Position numbers and translations under genes: made by a program
In this document: one piece after another, positions 48,330 through 61,520 of the stretch
How positions within the stretch are numbered: the first letter of the stretch is position 1
How the letters are laid out: every line of letters starts with the position of its first letter
The notes under the pieces: model-generated
Database searches by the model: none
Seen by the model: the letters and a program-made list of their open reading frames with translations, nothing else
Told to the model about the DNA's origin: nothing
Source of the DNA: Chrysemys picta bellii
Taxonomy: Eukaryota; Chordata; Testudines; Emydidae
Reading direction: 5' to 3'
NCBI RefSeq assembly: GCF_011386835.1
Contig: NC_088796.1
Location: forward strand, 83,597,468-83,661,467
Length of the DNA: 64,000 nt

Positions 48330-50130
48330 CACGTGGGGGGGGGGGGGAGGGGATTAGATTGCCTCGAGTCTGCTAGTGCTGCTGCTTTTGTTATGGTGTT
48401 GCCAGGCAGACACTGCAGATGTATTTTTTTTTAACAAAAAAAATCATAAATTACGTTGCGTTGACTGGTGTTATTGCTACCTGTGAACGTCGTCTTAATA
48501 AAAATGATACAAAATGCACCAAAAATATTGCATTAGGGGAACATAAAGGCAATGCAACTCTTACTGGTTTATTTAGAGTGCAATAAAAGTAAGTAGGGCA
48601 GACTTGCAATAAAAATTAAAGGGTGAGGAGAGTGTTTTACATTACAAACTACATTTACAGGTGGATCATTGCATATTGCACTCCCTAATTTTGCATGCTT
48701 TGGATTCCTTTCCCAGCAAACTAGTTATTTTTGCTTGGCAGACTTACTACCAATGTAGGTTGCTGCAGAAATGTTCTTGCAAACTTTACCAAAATGAGGA
48801 CACAAGCCCTGCATGAATAATGAGGCGGTGTGAGGAGCAGATTGTGGATGGCACACGCTGCTATTTTGCATTTCTATAGAAAGCGCACAATAGTGGAGGT
48901 CTGGCGTGTGGCAGTTTGGAGTTCAGACAATTGATTCTTTTTTCTTCATAGCAACACTGTCCACCTGCCACTGGGGTGGGGATTTGCTGCTGGAGTGGAG
49001 GGCAAGAGAGGGCAATTGCATTACGCTCTTGTATCGTCCAATCTGCTATTGCAGATGAATGTCTCCATTTGCACTCGCTTCTAGAGTGCAATTGAATGTT
49101 AGGCCTTTTGAGCACGCGAGCATCTCCTAGTTAAATACTTTATTATTGTTCTTTGTTTTAATTCTTCATACACAATTAATACATTTCAGAACATTACACA
49201 TGCAAGTTTGGCAAAGAAGCAACCAGTATTTCAATGCAAATTTGGAATGATGATTTATAGCCTGCTTTGTGATTAATTTTTTAAAAACAGTTCACTAGAC
49301 GTATCTATTTCCTCTATTTTCACAAGTTTAACTGTGTGCAATAGTTTTAGTGGAAAATAAAAAGTTGACACAGTTTGTAGCATATTGTGAACTCATTGTA
49401 TATTCAACGCACTCACTTGCCCTGAAAACTAACAAGAGTTTCACCTATCATTTTACTAAGTATCCAAATCATTGTACTTCATGCATTATAACCAATTTCT
49501 CCTGAAATCCTTGTTGCCTTCTTTCACTTTAAAAAGACTGTAATCTTGATAGTAGCGCTATCTGCTGGATGTTCAAACAGCTGCTGCTAAAATGTATCCT
49601 CTTCTCTCGCCCTGCCCTAGTTACAAGTTACTGTGCAGAAACACTAGAAGGATTTGCTGGAAAAAAGAGCCAATACATGCAAACCAAAAAGGGGACATGT
49701 ATTAAGCAGTGATCCATGTACAAATTGTCCAAAAGTCTGACGTTTAATTCCCTGTACTTATTCTAGAGTACAGAAACTGCTGCATCTGTACATTTACAAA
49801 AAGGTTTGCATTTTCTAGCAGAATGGTACTCCCTACTAAAGTAAAATTGCACCACCTTGTGGGCTTAATGATTTAGAAGCTACCTAACAAACAAAGGATA
49901 CAATATTTTCTTTAGAATGAAGAAAACCCTGGGGTCAAGTATTAAATGCACACTGTACAGTATTTATAAAATAAGTGTATCATAACTGTCCCATTAGGAT
50001 ACATTGAATATAACTGACAATGATGATTAAGATTTTTCAAAACACATTTTAGAAAAGTCTCCACCTAAATCAGAGCACAGCCCCGGAGTGCAACACACAG
50101 TTCTCTACCTACCTATATATCTATAGATAT
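48330..50130. other. Gene-free stretch upstream of GADD45G
   Basis: No gene is recognised. A G run at about 48335-48347 marks the edge of the promoter region, after which the sequence becomes AT-rich. Enhancers of GADD45G could lie here, but none can be named from sequence alone. Confidence 0.4.
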
Positions 50131-50149
50131 ACACACACACACACACACA
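50131..50149. repeat. (AC)n microsatellite
   Basis: An uninterrupted AC run next to the palindrome at 50183, preceded by TATATCTATAGATATA. Confidence 0.95.
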
Positions 50150-50182
50150 TTATTTTTATATCGGAAAAATATATTTTATATA

Positions 50183-50646
50183 TTTCGGAAAAATAAGTTT
50201 TAAAAACAAATTAGTTATTCCTCTTCAGTGTTTGCAATCCAAATATTGCAACCTAGAGAACTTGACAAAGAAATGGATATACCTAGGATAGTAAAAATCA
50301 GTTGAGAGAAATGCCAAAAACAAAATTGCAAAAATACTCTATATAATATAGACTATTTTTAAGTCTACAGTGGTATTAGTGATGTATAGGCAACACAATA
50401 TTGTGTGTGTGTATATATATATACGCAATATTGTGTTGCCTATACATCACTAATACCACTGTAGACTTAAAAATAGTCTATATTATATAGAGTATTTTTG
50501 CAATTTTGTTTTTGGCATTTCTCTCAACTGATTTTTACTATCCTAGGTATATCCATTTCTTTGTCAAGTTCTCTAGGTTGCAATATTTGGATTGCAAACA
50601 CTGAAGAGGAATAACTAATTTGTTTTTAAAACTTATTTTTCCGAAA
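50183..50646. repeat. 464-bp palindrome with apparently identical 221-bp arms
   Basis: Arms 50183-50403 and 50426-50646 are reverse complements in exact register (paired positions always sum to 100829), with no indel and no mismatch found by eye. The 22-nt spacer is TG repeats followed by TA repeats. The arms contain no coding sequence, and their ends show no transposon-like terminal motif or target duplication. The left flank at 50161-50190 carries a second copy of CGGAAAAATA. Confidence 0.93.
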
Positions 50647-50649
50647 ACC

Positions 50650-53470
50650 AGAAATGTTCCAGTTGGGCCAAGGTTTGTAGTAATTTGATTTTAGAAAAAT
50701 CTAATTTGGGGGTCAAATTTGAGCAGCTAGTGCCCTTTTAAATGAATTTAATGTAAAAGCAACAAAATGTAATTAATTGAATACTGAAGTTTTCTGTTTA
50801 TCCCCAGAACAGGTAGCAGTAGTACAGACTTCCCCACAATGAAGGCATCAGTGCCAAATGAACCAAGTCCAATGAGGAGGGTAGTTTCAGTTTCCATGTC
50901 TATTCAATGAACTGGCATCAATGCTGAGGCTGCCAGTCAGTGTTTGTTACGTGGATAGCTGAGACCAGCACCAGCTTGTTTCCTATAGGCCAGTAGAGAG
51001 CCATCATGAAATAATGATATATGATTGCTACTAACTTAGGCTGGATCAAATCCAGCCTCCTATAGATAAAAGAGTCTGGATCCTGTTACCAAATCCCCTG
51101 GGGCACACAATCCCCCTTTAAATGCAATTCTAGTCCAGAACGCTGAAAGTGTCCTTTTCAATACTTCATCGCTTCATTTAGGAATCTTAGATTGAGCAGC
51201 ATCTGGACTAGAAACTTCTGCCTCTGTTGTGATGCCAACAATGTATGTTAATGCATTATTTTATCTGAAGAAGAGTTTCAGCCTTTAAGTACTGCAATTT
51301 CTGTTCAGTTTGGACAGACCTTCAATTTAATACTTAGTAATATTTCCTATGTTTATTTCTAGTTACTTCATGAACACTAGTGTCAGTATATCCATGACAG
51401 AATCAGAATTCAAATCTAATGGCTGCAAAATATTCAGGTTTTGTAAGCAAAACATGAGCTGTTTAACTTCAGGCCCCAACAACAGTTTCCTATGGAACCT
51501 CCATTTAATTTGGGGGTACAGGGAAATATACTAGATAAACCAACTGTTTCCTGAGAGCATTTCTCAGATTGCATCTAGTGTGGGACACAGTTCAGCACTG
51601 AAGAGATTTCCTGGAATATTGTTTTGACTGTTTTCTCAAATATTTAATTTAGTCACATTTAGTCTAGTAGAATGCTGGCTTCTAGCCCCATACACAATGC
51701 CTGCCTCATAATCCTGCCTCTGCTATGGACTTGCTTGAGCACATCATAACCTCTGTCTTAGTTTACTTATTTGTAAAAAGGACATAATCATACCTGCTTC
51801 ACAGAGGTTTTGAGAGAATTAGTTAATGGGCCAAATTCAGCCCTAATGTAAACAGAGAATTCCAGTTAAGTCAGTAGAGTAGTGCCTGCTTACACCAGGA
51901 TCAAATTTACCTTAGTATATACAATCCTTTACAAAGGTCAAGTGCTATACATTTGCTAAGTGTTGCTAGTTATTTGTCTATCCTCTTATCATAAGAATAC
52001 ATAATCATAGAGAGGAACGCATGCACTATTTAGAAGAATAATCTGTGATGTGAATGGCCACTGCAAGTCTCTCACTGAATTAATGTGGATGGGGCAAATA
52101 AACAATGCTCACTAACACTTTTCAGATGTGTACTCTGGGATTAACTACAAGTAGACTCCAATTTCCATAGGTAGTGAAATAGAATGAAAGTCCTGACCTG
52201 ATTCGGTGCCTTGCAATTTGTTGATAGTGAACTTCCATGTACCCATTTGTGTATGGGTAGGGGAGATAAGAAAATTACTTAAGAAGGATCCAGAGTGGGC
52301 CAAAATATGTTCACATATTTGTATATACAGTTATTGAAATTACAGATAGTCCAGTATTCACATGTAAGTGTCTCTTAACATGCAAACTTCCAAATCTGTG
52401 GCTTTTTAAGAATCTCACCATATATGATAAAATGTCAAAACATTATGTTTTGACAGCCAGGCACTTCATAGTTAAGGATTCTTACCCTCATGGCTTCTCA
52501 GTTCATTCCATTGTTCTCAGGAATTGTAGCACATATGGTGCATAAGACCAAGCACATCACCAGACTCCTCTATTGCCTGTGTGATCAGAGGGAACTGTGA
52601 AAGCCAGGACCTCCACTCTTTGCATTGTGTTTCCTTGCCACACTGGTCTATGTGCTATCAGATGTAAACTGAAATGAACTAAGAGTATTGGTTAGGAGGG
52701 ATTTGGGTCAGTGGTTAAGAGACACGGGATTCCAGCTACTTTACGTCCACAGCCAATTCGTGTGCTCAGCCTAAAGCAACGTGGAAGTGCACTGCGAAAG
52801 CCAGATGGAGAGGAAGGGAGCAACAGCATGAAAGGGTCAGAGAAAGAAAGGCAACACAGAAGGTATGAGGAAAGAGGGACAATATGAATGAAGGGTGAAA
52901 GGGTTATGCCTCATTAGGATTCCTATTCAGGTCAAACAATTTTAGAGGGGCGTGTGCACCAGTGGCATGATGCCTTTAATGTACAGTGAAAAAATTCCAA
53001 CTTCAGTGAGACCTACCCCCAAGCCCTTATTCATTATTCTACCATTTTCTTGTAGAACATTTCCCCTCCTCCTATGTTACTGCAACTCTCTATAAAAGAC
53101 CATGCACCATTTTCACACTTCAGAATTATCAACTCAATGTGGGTTAAGGACCGAGCAAGGAATCTGAATTTTTACTTTTGTGAATTTATGTCAAATCCTC
53201 CAGGTTACCTTTGTGGGCATTTGTAAATTTCTTTGGACAGGGAATATGTTCCATGTCTTGTACAGCACTGACCACTCTTAGTACCTAATACCTAGCAGTT
53301 TTCAATTTCATAACACTTTGGAAACAATCCTCAATGCATTTGTGAGGTAATTGTTTCCGAGATACCAAAAATTACAAATATAAATACAATTTAACAATAT
53401 TAATTTTACTACATTTAATAGTGTTCGTTTAGAACCAGTTACACCAAAGTGTTATTTCAACAGCATAAAA
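50650..53470. other. Gene-free stretch
   Basis: No gene is recognised. An old SINE-like fragment is visible near 51830-51905 (CAAATTCAGCCCTAATGTAA...TTACACCAGGATC). Confidence 0.45.
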
Positions 53471-53476
53471 GGCTAA

Positions 53477-53812
53477 CAGGGGTCTGCAACGTTCGGCACG
53501 CGGCTCGCCAGGGTAAGCACCCTGGCGGGCCAGGCCAGTTTTATTTACCTGCTGACGCGGCAGGTTCGGCCGATCGCGGCCCCCACTGGCAGCGGTTCGC
53601 CGTCCTGGGCCAATGGGGGCGGCGAGAAGCAGCGCGGGTGAGCGATGTGCTGGCCACGGCTTCTCGCCGCCCCCATTGGCCCAGGACGGCAAACCGCGGC
53701 CAGTGGGGGCCGCGATCGGCCGAACCTGCCGCGTCAGCAGGTAAATAAAACTGGCCCGGCCCGCCAGGGTGCTTACCCTGGCTAGCCACGTGCCGAACGT
53801 TGCCAACCCCTG
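53477..53812. mobile_element. Palindromic GC-rich hAT-type element
   Basis: Ends CAGGGGTCTGCAACGTTCGGC and GCCGAACGTTGCCAACCCCTG are inverted repeats with small differences. The interior is a near-perfect palindrome centred near 53645 (for example CCTGGGCCAATGGGGGCGGC against GCCGCCCCCATTGGCCCAGG). It resembles the element at 19153-19485, including a shared ATCG-rich GTTCGGCC block and the CCAATGG core. A clear 8-bp duplication was not found. The frames here are palindrome artefacts. Confidence 0.8.
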
Positions 53813-54800
53813 GCGCTAGAATGATTTAATTAAAGCTTTGTTCAGATTACTAGCTTTCCCACATTATTAAAGACTGATTGTATCGAAGTGCAGAGTTCAA
53901 AATTATAGGGTGACCTCTTGTGGACAGAGAAAATATTTTTTTTGGTCCAACACAACAAAAACAAACTAAAATACTACACTTAAATCCTGTTCTTACTCTC
54001 ACACACTGAAAGTTTTAAAATTAAAAACAGACATATATGCATGAAGAAAACCCTAAATAACAAGAGAACCAACTAATTCTACAAAAAAATACACAGATGG
54101 ATGATTTATAGGGAAATACGTTGTGATCAGAGAAATATGTTGTGATCGATTCAACCATGATTAGAAGTTAGTTGCATTCATATTTTTCCTCACTCACCCC
54201 ACCTTCAATAGCTTTTGCAGGCCACAGATTGCAAACTGATGCAGTAAAATATAAATACAAGGTTTTGGCCCAAGTCAAATGTGGGAAGTGCCTGGTGCTC
54301 CCCAAATGAAACAGCCACAGTAGACCAAGATTTTTTTTGGATTTCATAATACAAAGTTCAGTAAAGGCTTGGATCTATCATGTTGCCCATCCTTTCCTAA
54401 TCCATATCTAGGACAGTAATTCTGTCATGGTGAATTTGAAAGGAATGGGGAAGCTTGTTAGTCATAGTGTAAATGGCCAAGTTCATAAAAGGAAAAGCAA
54501 TAATCACAAATGCAGAACATGAAAACATTTTGTGGGTCTCACACGTCTAAATTAGTCCATTTAGTGTCTTCTCATGGCTGACAGATGACACTGAAGTTGT
54601 ATCCCCTACTAGCACCTTTTCTGCTATATCTCCATCATACAAATTCTCACCTTTTGGCTAGTCTCCTGCATGGGAGGCTCTTCTTTCAACCCTCCCCCGG
54701 TTTGTTCAACTAAACTCTCTCCTTCAGCCACACACTCAACATGTAACTCCATTGACTTCAACTGGGTTGTTCCAGATTTACACCAATGTAAGTGAGAACA

Positions 54801-54887
54801 GAATTTGGCCCCATCTAGGAATGAATTTTTGCCAAGTGGAAATCATGGGTTCTCCAGTTCATTTAGTGGTGACAAAAGTACAACCTT
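54801..54887. repeat. 87-bp segment, copy 1
   Basis: Begins GAATTTGGCCCCATCTAGG and ends AAAGTACAACCTT. It matches 56705-56791 with one visible mismatch (CCAAG here, CCCAG there). Here it directly follows an old SINE-like sequence that normally ends in AGCAGAATTTGGCCC, so this is probably the original copy. Confidence 0.9.
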
Positions 54888-56704
54888 ATCCTTACCTACA
54901 CATTCACTCTAAATTGTGAACAAATATGCATCACAATTATCTCATGGAATCATTCCAAGGGAATTAAATAAAGACATTCTGCAAATGTCTTGTTACTTAA
55001 GAAAGAAGAGGGTATGCTGAACAATCTCACCTATAAAAGCTAGGGCAGATCACTAACGGAATACAAGGAAAGGCTGGAACTGCTGTTATTTACATCCAAT
55101 CACTTGTATGCACAGCTAGCATGATAAACCCACATATCTGGTAAGTTTTGTTGTGAAGGATGAGGGGTAGGAATGTTAACTGTGATTGGTGTAGGCTCGA
55201 GTATTAGGGCCCAGTCCAGCAAGGTAGCAAGTGTCAATAGTGTGCTCAGCACATTGCACGATCAGGCCTTTAATTCACAGGTACAAGACAGGCTGTAGTT
55301 AAGCAGGAAGTGTAGAGCAGAACTGGCAGTCAAGTCCTTTGGGGGCACCTACTATAAGCAGTAAGATGCTAATTTTAGAGTCCAATCCTGTTTTGCCATT
55401 GACTTAAAAGGGAATAGAATCAGACCTTATAAAGCAGAAAAGTTAAGTAGTGAGCAAATATAACACTGTGTGCCTGTAGCAGGGCTTACCCAGTCTAGCT
55501 TCAGGCCCTGCCATTGCTTCAGTATACCTACCACAATGCAAACACACCACCACAGCTCACATTCTCTCTATACTGTACCACCTCTGAGGTGGTTTACTGC
55601 CATAAACTAACGCTACAAGCCTTCCAGCCCATTTCACCAGGAGCAATTAGTCCTTTCAGTTTATAATGGGCTTCAGTAGCCCTATAGTCCTCCCACTAGA
55701 CTCAAAAAAGACTTTCAGGCTTATCGAGACTCCTCCTTCTTTATAGCCCTTCCTCCTTCCCAGCCCACAGTCCTTTACAGCCCTCCTAGCCAGGGCTTCT
55801 CACTCAGCAGGCTCCTGTTCCCTACAAGCCCATTCGCTGAGGTTTATCCCTCAGTAGGTTCCTGCTCCTTACTGGCCTCTCACCCCCAGACCTTCTGCAT
55901 AGGAGCTCTGAGGAACTGAGTCTTGTCCCCTTCCCACTAAATTTCCTCCCCAAAGTCTGAACTCAGGCCACCCTTTTGTCTCCCACCAGTCCTGGTTCTT
56001 AGTCATATGGGGAGGTTGGCTAAGCCTGGCATGGTGCAGCTGAGGACCACTCCCATTAAAGGACTAGCTCACCCTTCAACAGTGCACTGTAACTGTACAA
56101 ATGCCAATTACCAAGAACAAAGGTCCAAGATATACAGACAGACAGTAGACACTCAAATATAAGAAAGGATTCAAGTTAAGCAAAAACACTTTTTCTAGCA
56201 TCACATTCCTTTAGTAAAAATAATATTTCTCCAGATAAAACTCAACGAGAAGCCATGCAAACACAAGCAAGGGTTCTTCTGAAAAATGTTTCATTGTTCT
56301 GTTAAAAACGGAATTCTTATAATAGCTTTAATCAGATAGAATAAAAGAGGCTGCACTGCAGCTGAGCATGAAGACTGAGCCTTTGTTTCAGTCATCCATT
56401 TCATATCTTTGACCTATAAGGGCAGAAGTATCCCCTGCATAATGTAGGTTTCAACTATTCATGCAGAGTGCCATAATCTAATACTTAGAGTGGCTAGAAA
56501 GGTTTTCTTCAAGTGTTGCTGAACCAACACTCTTGCTATGTTCTTCTGCCTGAAGATACTATTTTTAAGAGGACCGAGAAAAATCACTGATTGGTCTAGT
56601 AATAGCTGAGCACCTCTCTTTTAAGATGAGAAATTACTTCCTTGAAGATTTGAATGATGATGGCTATTAATTAGCAATGCTTTCTCTCTCTTTCAAAAGA
56701 GAAA

Positions 56705-56791
56705 GAATTTGGCCCCATCTAGGAATGAATTTTTGCCCAGTGGAAATCATGGGTTCTCCAGTTCATTTAGTGGTGACAAAAGTACAACCTT
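56705..56791. repeat. 87-bp segment, copy 2
   Basis: Same orientation as copy 1 and 1904 bp away. It lies right after a TCTCTCTCTTTCAAAAGAGAAA stretch and lacks the SINE-like sequence that precedes copy 1, so it was probably copied here. Confidence 0.9.
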
Positions 56792-59700
56792 TTGTGCCTG
56801 TAAAAAGGGCGCCTGTAAAAAGGGCAATGTTGAAAACCCAGACCTAGAATGAAGGAGATCTTCCTAAGTTTCTTTTCATGGGAGTGGCCAAGTATAGCAA
56901 AGTCTACTGGGGAGATGAGAAAAAACTGCAGTAAGTAGCATACAATGGAGACTCCCATGGCCAGCAGGATAGGCATCAACTGCAGTGTTTTGTACCATCT
57001 GCATTATGGTCTTTATCTGATGCTGTAACTTGGCATCTTTTGTCAGTTTCACCTAGTGACAAGACTTCAGCTAATGGTGCATCAGAAAGTAGCATCCAGA
57101 ACTGAACAGGGAGCCCAGTGACAAGTCCTTGTGTCAGCCAGTTGAAATAACTCCTTCACTCCCTTCTCATGTGTGTGTGTAGGCTAACTGTCTTCCACTT
57201 TCCCCTAATCAAATCTGCATTGAGCGGGCTGCTGAAAACAGACAGTGGACTGGTTCAGGCAATTCCTCCTCTTTATAGATTGTACATGCAGCTACTAGGT
57301 GTGTATATATTGTCAGTCAGGCATCAACTGCCAATGGGCATGCCTGAATCTGATATTTGCATATAGTAAAGTATGCAAGTATTTTCCCATATCAAACATA
57401 ACATTGACAATTTGGCCCACAGATCACATACCGCACCCAAGTGATGCTCCTCTCCCTCCCCACCAGCTACTTATTGGTGGAGGCAGCACTTCTACCACCA
57501 GCTTTGAAACTTCTGCAGTGTGAAAGTCCACAACAGCACATAGCCCTAAGGTTGTCTTGATATGGCATACCTCTCTGGGAAAGTAACTTAATAGGGGGAT
57601 AGATTCTAAGGCCTGAAAACTCAAGTAGCAGCAAAAGCCAATGGAATGGAAAGTGAGCTGGGAATGAAGAAATAGCAATTAAAGAGAACCATGTTCTGGA
57701 AGAGGAGAGTTGTAACTTGTTTCAACTGATAAATAAATAACCATTGTCTTCTTTTATTTGTGATATCTGGGTTGGGTAAAGGGGAAATACTGGAGCAGCC
57801 AGAGTTTTCCTGAGTTTATTGCCAACCCACACTATATGGAACTGGGTGCTTTGCTTCAGGCAGCCAAGTTTGAAATTGCTGACTTGAGTGATTTGCCTAC
57901 CAGCACACAACAAATCAATAGCAGAGTTAGGATTCAGGTTCTGCAAGTGACTCAAATCAAGCTCTGGCTTACTGTAAACACAGACATTCAAGCGTTATCA
58001 TTTCTTCCTTGGGGCTGGATTGTTCCTTAGAGGCAAGGCCTCAGACTGAAGTTGTCAAAGAGCCAACAAGGGCTCCCTTCCCAGCACTCCCAAGCACGGA
58101 AGTGCAATGGAGCTAGTGCACCACCCCTTTCTGTACTCCCCTGTGTGGGGAGGCTGCTCTGTTAGCATGGGCAAAGGGATTGTGGCCATAGGCTGGCTGG
58201 CTTGCTTCCTACTCCTCTTGGAGTAGCTAGTATCACTAGCTTTATATCACCTTTGCCCCCAAGAGAAGAAGAAGCATAGCGTAATAGAGTAATCCACTAC
58301 TGCAAATATACAAATCCAAGAAGCAGAACTTTTAAAGGGTTAATCTAAAAGGTATTGTATTAAAGGCCTTCACTGAAGCAATAAAAAGGACCCAGAGGAA
58401 AAGAAAGACAAACAAACTACAACATACGCACTGCAGAACCAGTTTCTTCCTTCCTAATTCTTTCTTTTCTTATACTACAAACAGGAGAAATCTGAGCACT
58501 CTTACCTTAGAGGAATAGCTTCGTGCCTGGGCATTTTCTCCTAGAGCCAGGTGAATCTACTAGCAGTACTGATGAAGTTCAGGTTTTGGTCATGGGATGG
58601 ATTTGTTAGTGCTGTTTATACCTTCGCACAGCACCATCTAGTGCTAAGAAAGGAACATTGCAACTTCCAATTGATATGTGGTGGTAATTAGGAGATTTTT
58701 GTTATGTTTGGTTCTTACTTACATCTTTGGTTGTTGATGGTGACCCCTCATTTCTCCCTGAGCAGGGGAGGTGAAATGAAAAATTGTTTGTTGGGTTTTG
58801 TTAATCTTATCACAACAGCAAGGGGGAAAAACACACACACACACCCCAAAAATGGACAGGCTGAGGGGCTGATTGGCTGCTACCAAAATGAGCTGCAGGG
58901 TGATATAATATAAAGTTCTCCAGGGCCAAGGAGCTCAGGCCAGGTTAAGGTTTGATAGGGATTTTGACTTAGGCTAGTTGTTTATGATGGGGGTGACTAT
59001 GTTATGTCATCTTTGTAAGTCCAATTAATATACTTTCAGGGACTGGGCTTTGTTAAAGTGCCACACTTCTGATAACTACAATGGATCATTATTTTTCTGC
59101 TTTTCACGGATTTTGAGTCTACAACTTACATTTCCAATGTTATACTTATAGTGTGATTACTGCAAACCCTGTATTGTGCTGCAAAGTGTGAGGCTCATTC
59201 TAGCCCTAAATTTTAAAGTGGATCTTGATTCATTGATGCCCCATCCCTGTGCTCTTTGGTTATTATAGAATGTTGTCATCTGTACTCATTCTCCATTCCT
59301 TGACATATTCTTCTGATATGATTATTAATAGTTCTGATACCTAAGCGTAGTTTGACTTCTATATCTGGGGGGGAGTGGCTCCAGTCACACCAACAGGGCC
59401 ACATATGGGGGGAAGGGAATTCCATGCCTGCCCACAGGGGCACCATTTCAGATTGGGGTGAGGGTGAAACTTTAACCGTGATTCCAGGGGCTACTTAGAC
59501 AACTGAAAACTCTAGAGTTTTTGCAGATACTAACTTAAAAATATCTGACAGGAGCATTGTATCTAATTCCTATATCAAGAAAGAAAAATAAATAAATATT
59601 AGACCCACTTAGCTCTAATACTAGCATGTTCTGACATCTTGTGGCAAGTCACTTAAGGGACACTGGTTAGGTTTAAAATAGTATTGTATATTCTTACTCA

Positions 59701-60451
59701 GATACTCTTGCTAAAGTCAGAAGGGACCATCATGATCATCTAGTCTGACCTCCTGCACATTGCAGGCCACAGAACCTCACCCACTCACTCCTGTAATAGA
59801 CACCTAACCTCTGGCTGAGCTACTGAAGTCCTCAAATCATGGATTAAAGACTTCAAGTTACAGAGAATTCACTGTTTACACTAGTTTAAACCTGCAAGTG
59901 ACCCCATGCCCTATGCTGCAGAGGAAGGTGAAAAACCCCCACAGTATCTGCCAATCTGACTCGAGGGGAAATTCCTTCCAGACCCCAATTATGATGATCA
60001 GTTAGACCCTGAGCATGTGGGAAAGACCCACCAGGCAGATACCTGGGAAAGAATTCTGTATAGTAACTCAGAGCCCTCCTCATCTAGTGTCCCATCTCCA
60101 GCTGTTGGGTATTTTTGCTTCAGGCAGTCGCTGAAGACTCACATGCCATTGTAGGCAGTCCCATCATACCAACCCCTCCATAAACTTATCAAGCTTAGTC
60201 TTGAAGCCAGTTAGGTTTTTTGCCCCCCACTGCTCCCCTTGGGTGGGTGCTCCAGAATGTCACTCCTCTGATGGTTAAAAAACTTCACCTAATTTCAAGC
60301 CTAAACTTGTTGATGGCCAGTTTATATGCATTTGTTCTGGGGTCCACATAGATGCTTAACTTAAATAACTCCCTTCCCTCCCTGGTATTTATCCCTCTGG
60401 TGTATTTATACAGAGTAATCATATCGCCTCTCAGCCTTCTATTGGTTAGAC

Positions 60452-61139
60452 CAGAGGTGGGTAAACTATGGCCTGTGGGCCAGATCCAGCCTGCCAGCCA
60501 TTTTAATCAGGCCTTCAAGCTCCCACTGGGGAGCAGGGTCTGGGGCTTGTCCTGCTCCAGCGCTCCCGGGGAGCAGGGTCGGGGGTTGCTCCACGCAGCT
60601 CCCGGAAGCAGCATCATGTCCCCTCTGTGGCTTCTACATGTAGGGGGAAGCCGGGGGCTCCACACACTGCCCCAAGCACCACCCCTGCAGCTCCCATTGG
60701 CAACCATGGAAGCTGCAGAGGTAGTGTATGCTGCTGCTTCAGAGAGCTGCTTGAGGTAAGCACCACCCAGAACCTGCACCCTTGAGCCACCCCCCATGCC
60801 CCAACCCCTTGACCCAGCTCTGATCCCCCTCTGAACCTCTCAGTCGCAGCCCAGAGCACCCTCTTGCACCCCAAACCCCTCATCCCCAGCCCCACCCCAG
60901 TTCCCACACTCCCAGATGGAGCCCTCTCTCCCCCCGCATTCCACCTCTCCTGCCCCAGACTGGAGTCCTCTCCCGCACCCTGAACTCCTCATTTCTGGCC
61001 CCACCCTGGAGCCTGCACCCCCAGCCAGAGCCCTCACCCCCGCTTGCACCCCAACCCCAATTTTGAGAACATTCATGGCCTGCCATACAATTTCTATACC
61101 CAAATGTGGCCCTTGGGCCAAAAAGTTTGCCCACCCCTG
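60452..61139. mobile_element. hAT element inserted in CR1
   Basis: Ends CAGAGGTGGGTAAACTATGG and AAAAAGTTTGCCCACCCCTG are inverted repeats. Flanks GGTTAGAC (60444-60451) and GATTAGAC (61140-61147) are an 8-bp duplication with one mismatch. The interior at 60780-61060 holds degenerate C-rich tandem units (CCCCAACCCC, GCACCC), the reverse complement of those in the element at 6668-7773. No transposase; the frames of about 100 codons on both strands are artefacts. Confidence 0.88.
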
Positions 61140-61520
61140 GATTAGACTAAACAAGCCAAGCTCTTTGGCCTGGTCTACACTAGGAGTTTATCTCGAATTT
61201 AGCAGCGTTAAACCGAGTTAACCCTGCACCCGTCCACACAATGAAGCCCTTTACTTCGATATAAAGGGCTCTTAATATTGATATCTGTACTCCTCCCCGA
61301 CGAGGGGAGTAGCGCTGAAATCAGTATTGCCATTTCGAATTTGGGTTAGTGTGGCCGCAATTCGACGGTATTGGCCTCCTGGAACTATCCCACAATGCAC
61401 CATTGTGACCTCTCTGGACAGCAATCTGAATTCGGATGCACTGGCCAGGTAGACAGGAAAAGCCCTGCGAACTTTTGAATTATATTTCCTGTTTGCCCAG
61501 CGTGCAGAGCACAGGTGACC

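Larger units (their letters stand above)
53820..59700. other. Gene-free stretch
   Basis: No gene is recognised in nearly 6 kb. It contains an old SINE-like fragment near 54740-54815, an 87-bp segment present twice, and a small tandem duplication GCCTGTAAAAAGGGC near 56796-56825. The frames at 56767-56979 and 57424-57678 lack domains. Confidence 0.5.

Noticed and set aside
60352..60759. 135-codon plus-strand frame
   Set aside because: It crosses the CR1/hAT junction, so it is a chance frame over two unrelated repeats.
61515..61520. GTG start for the Myb-like protein
   Set aside because: The ATG at 61521 is in the same frame just two codons later and is the more likely eukaryotic start.
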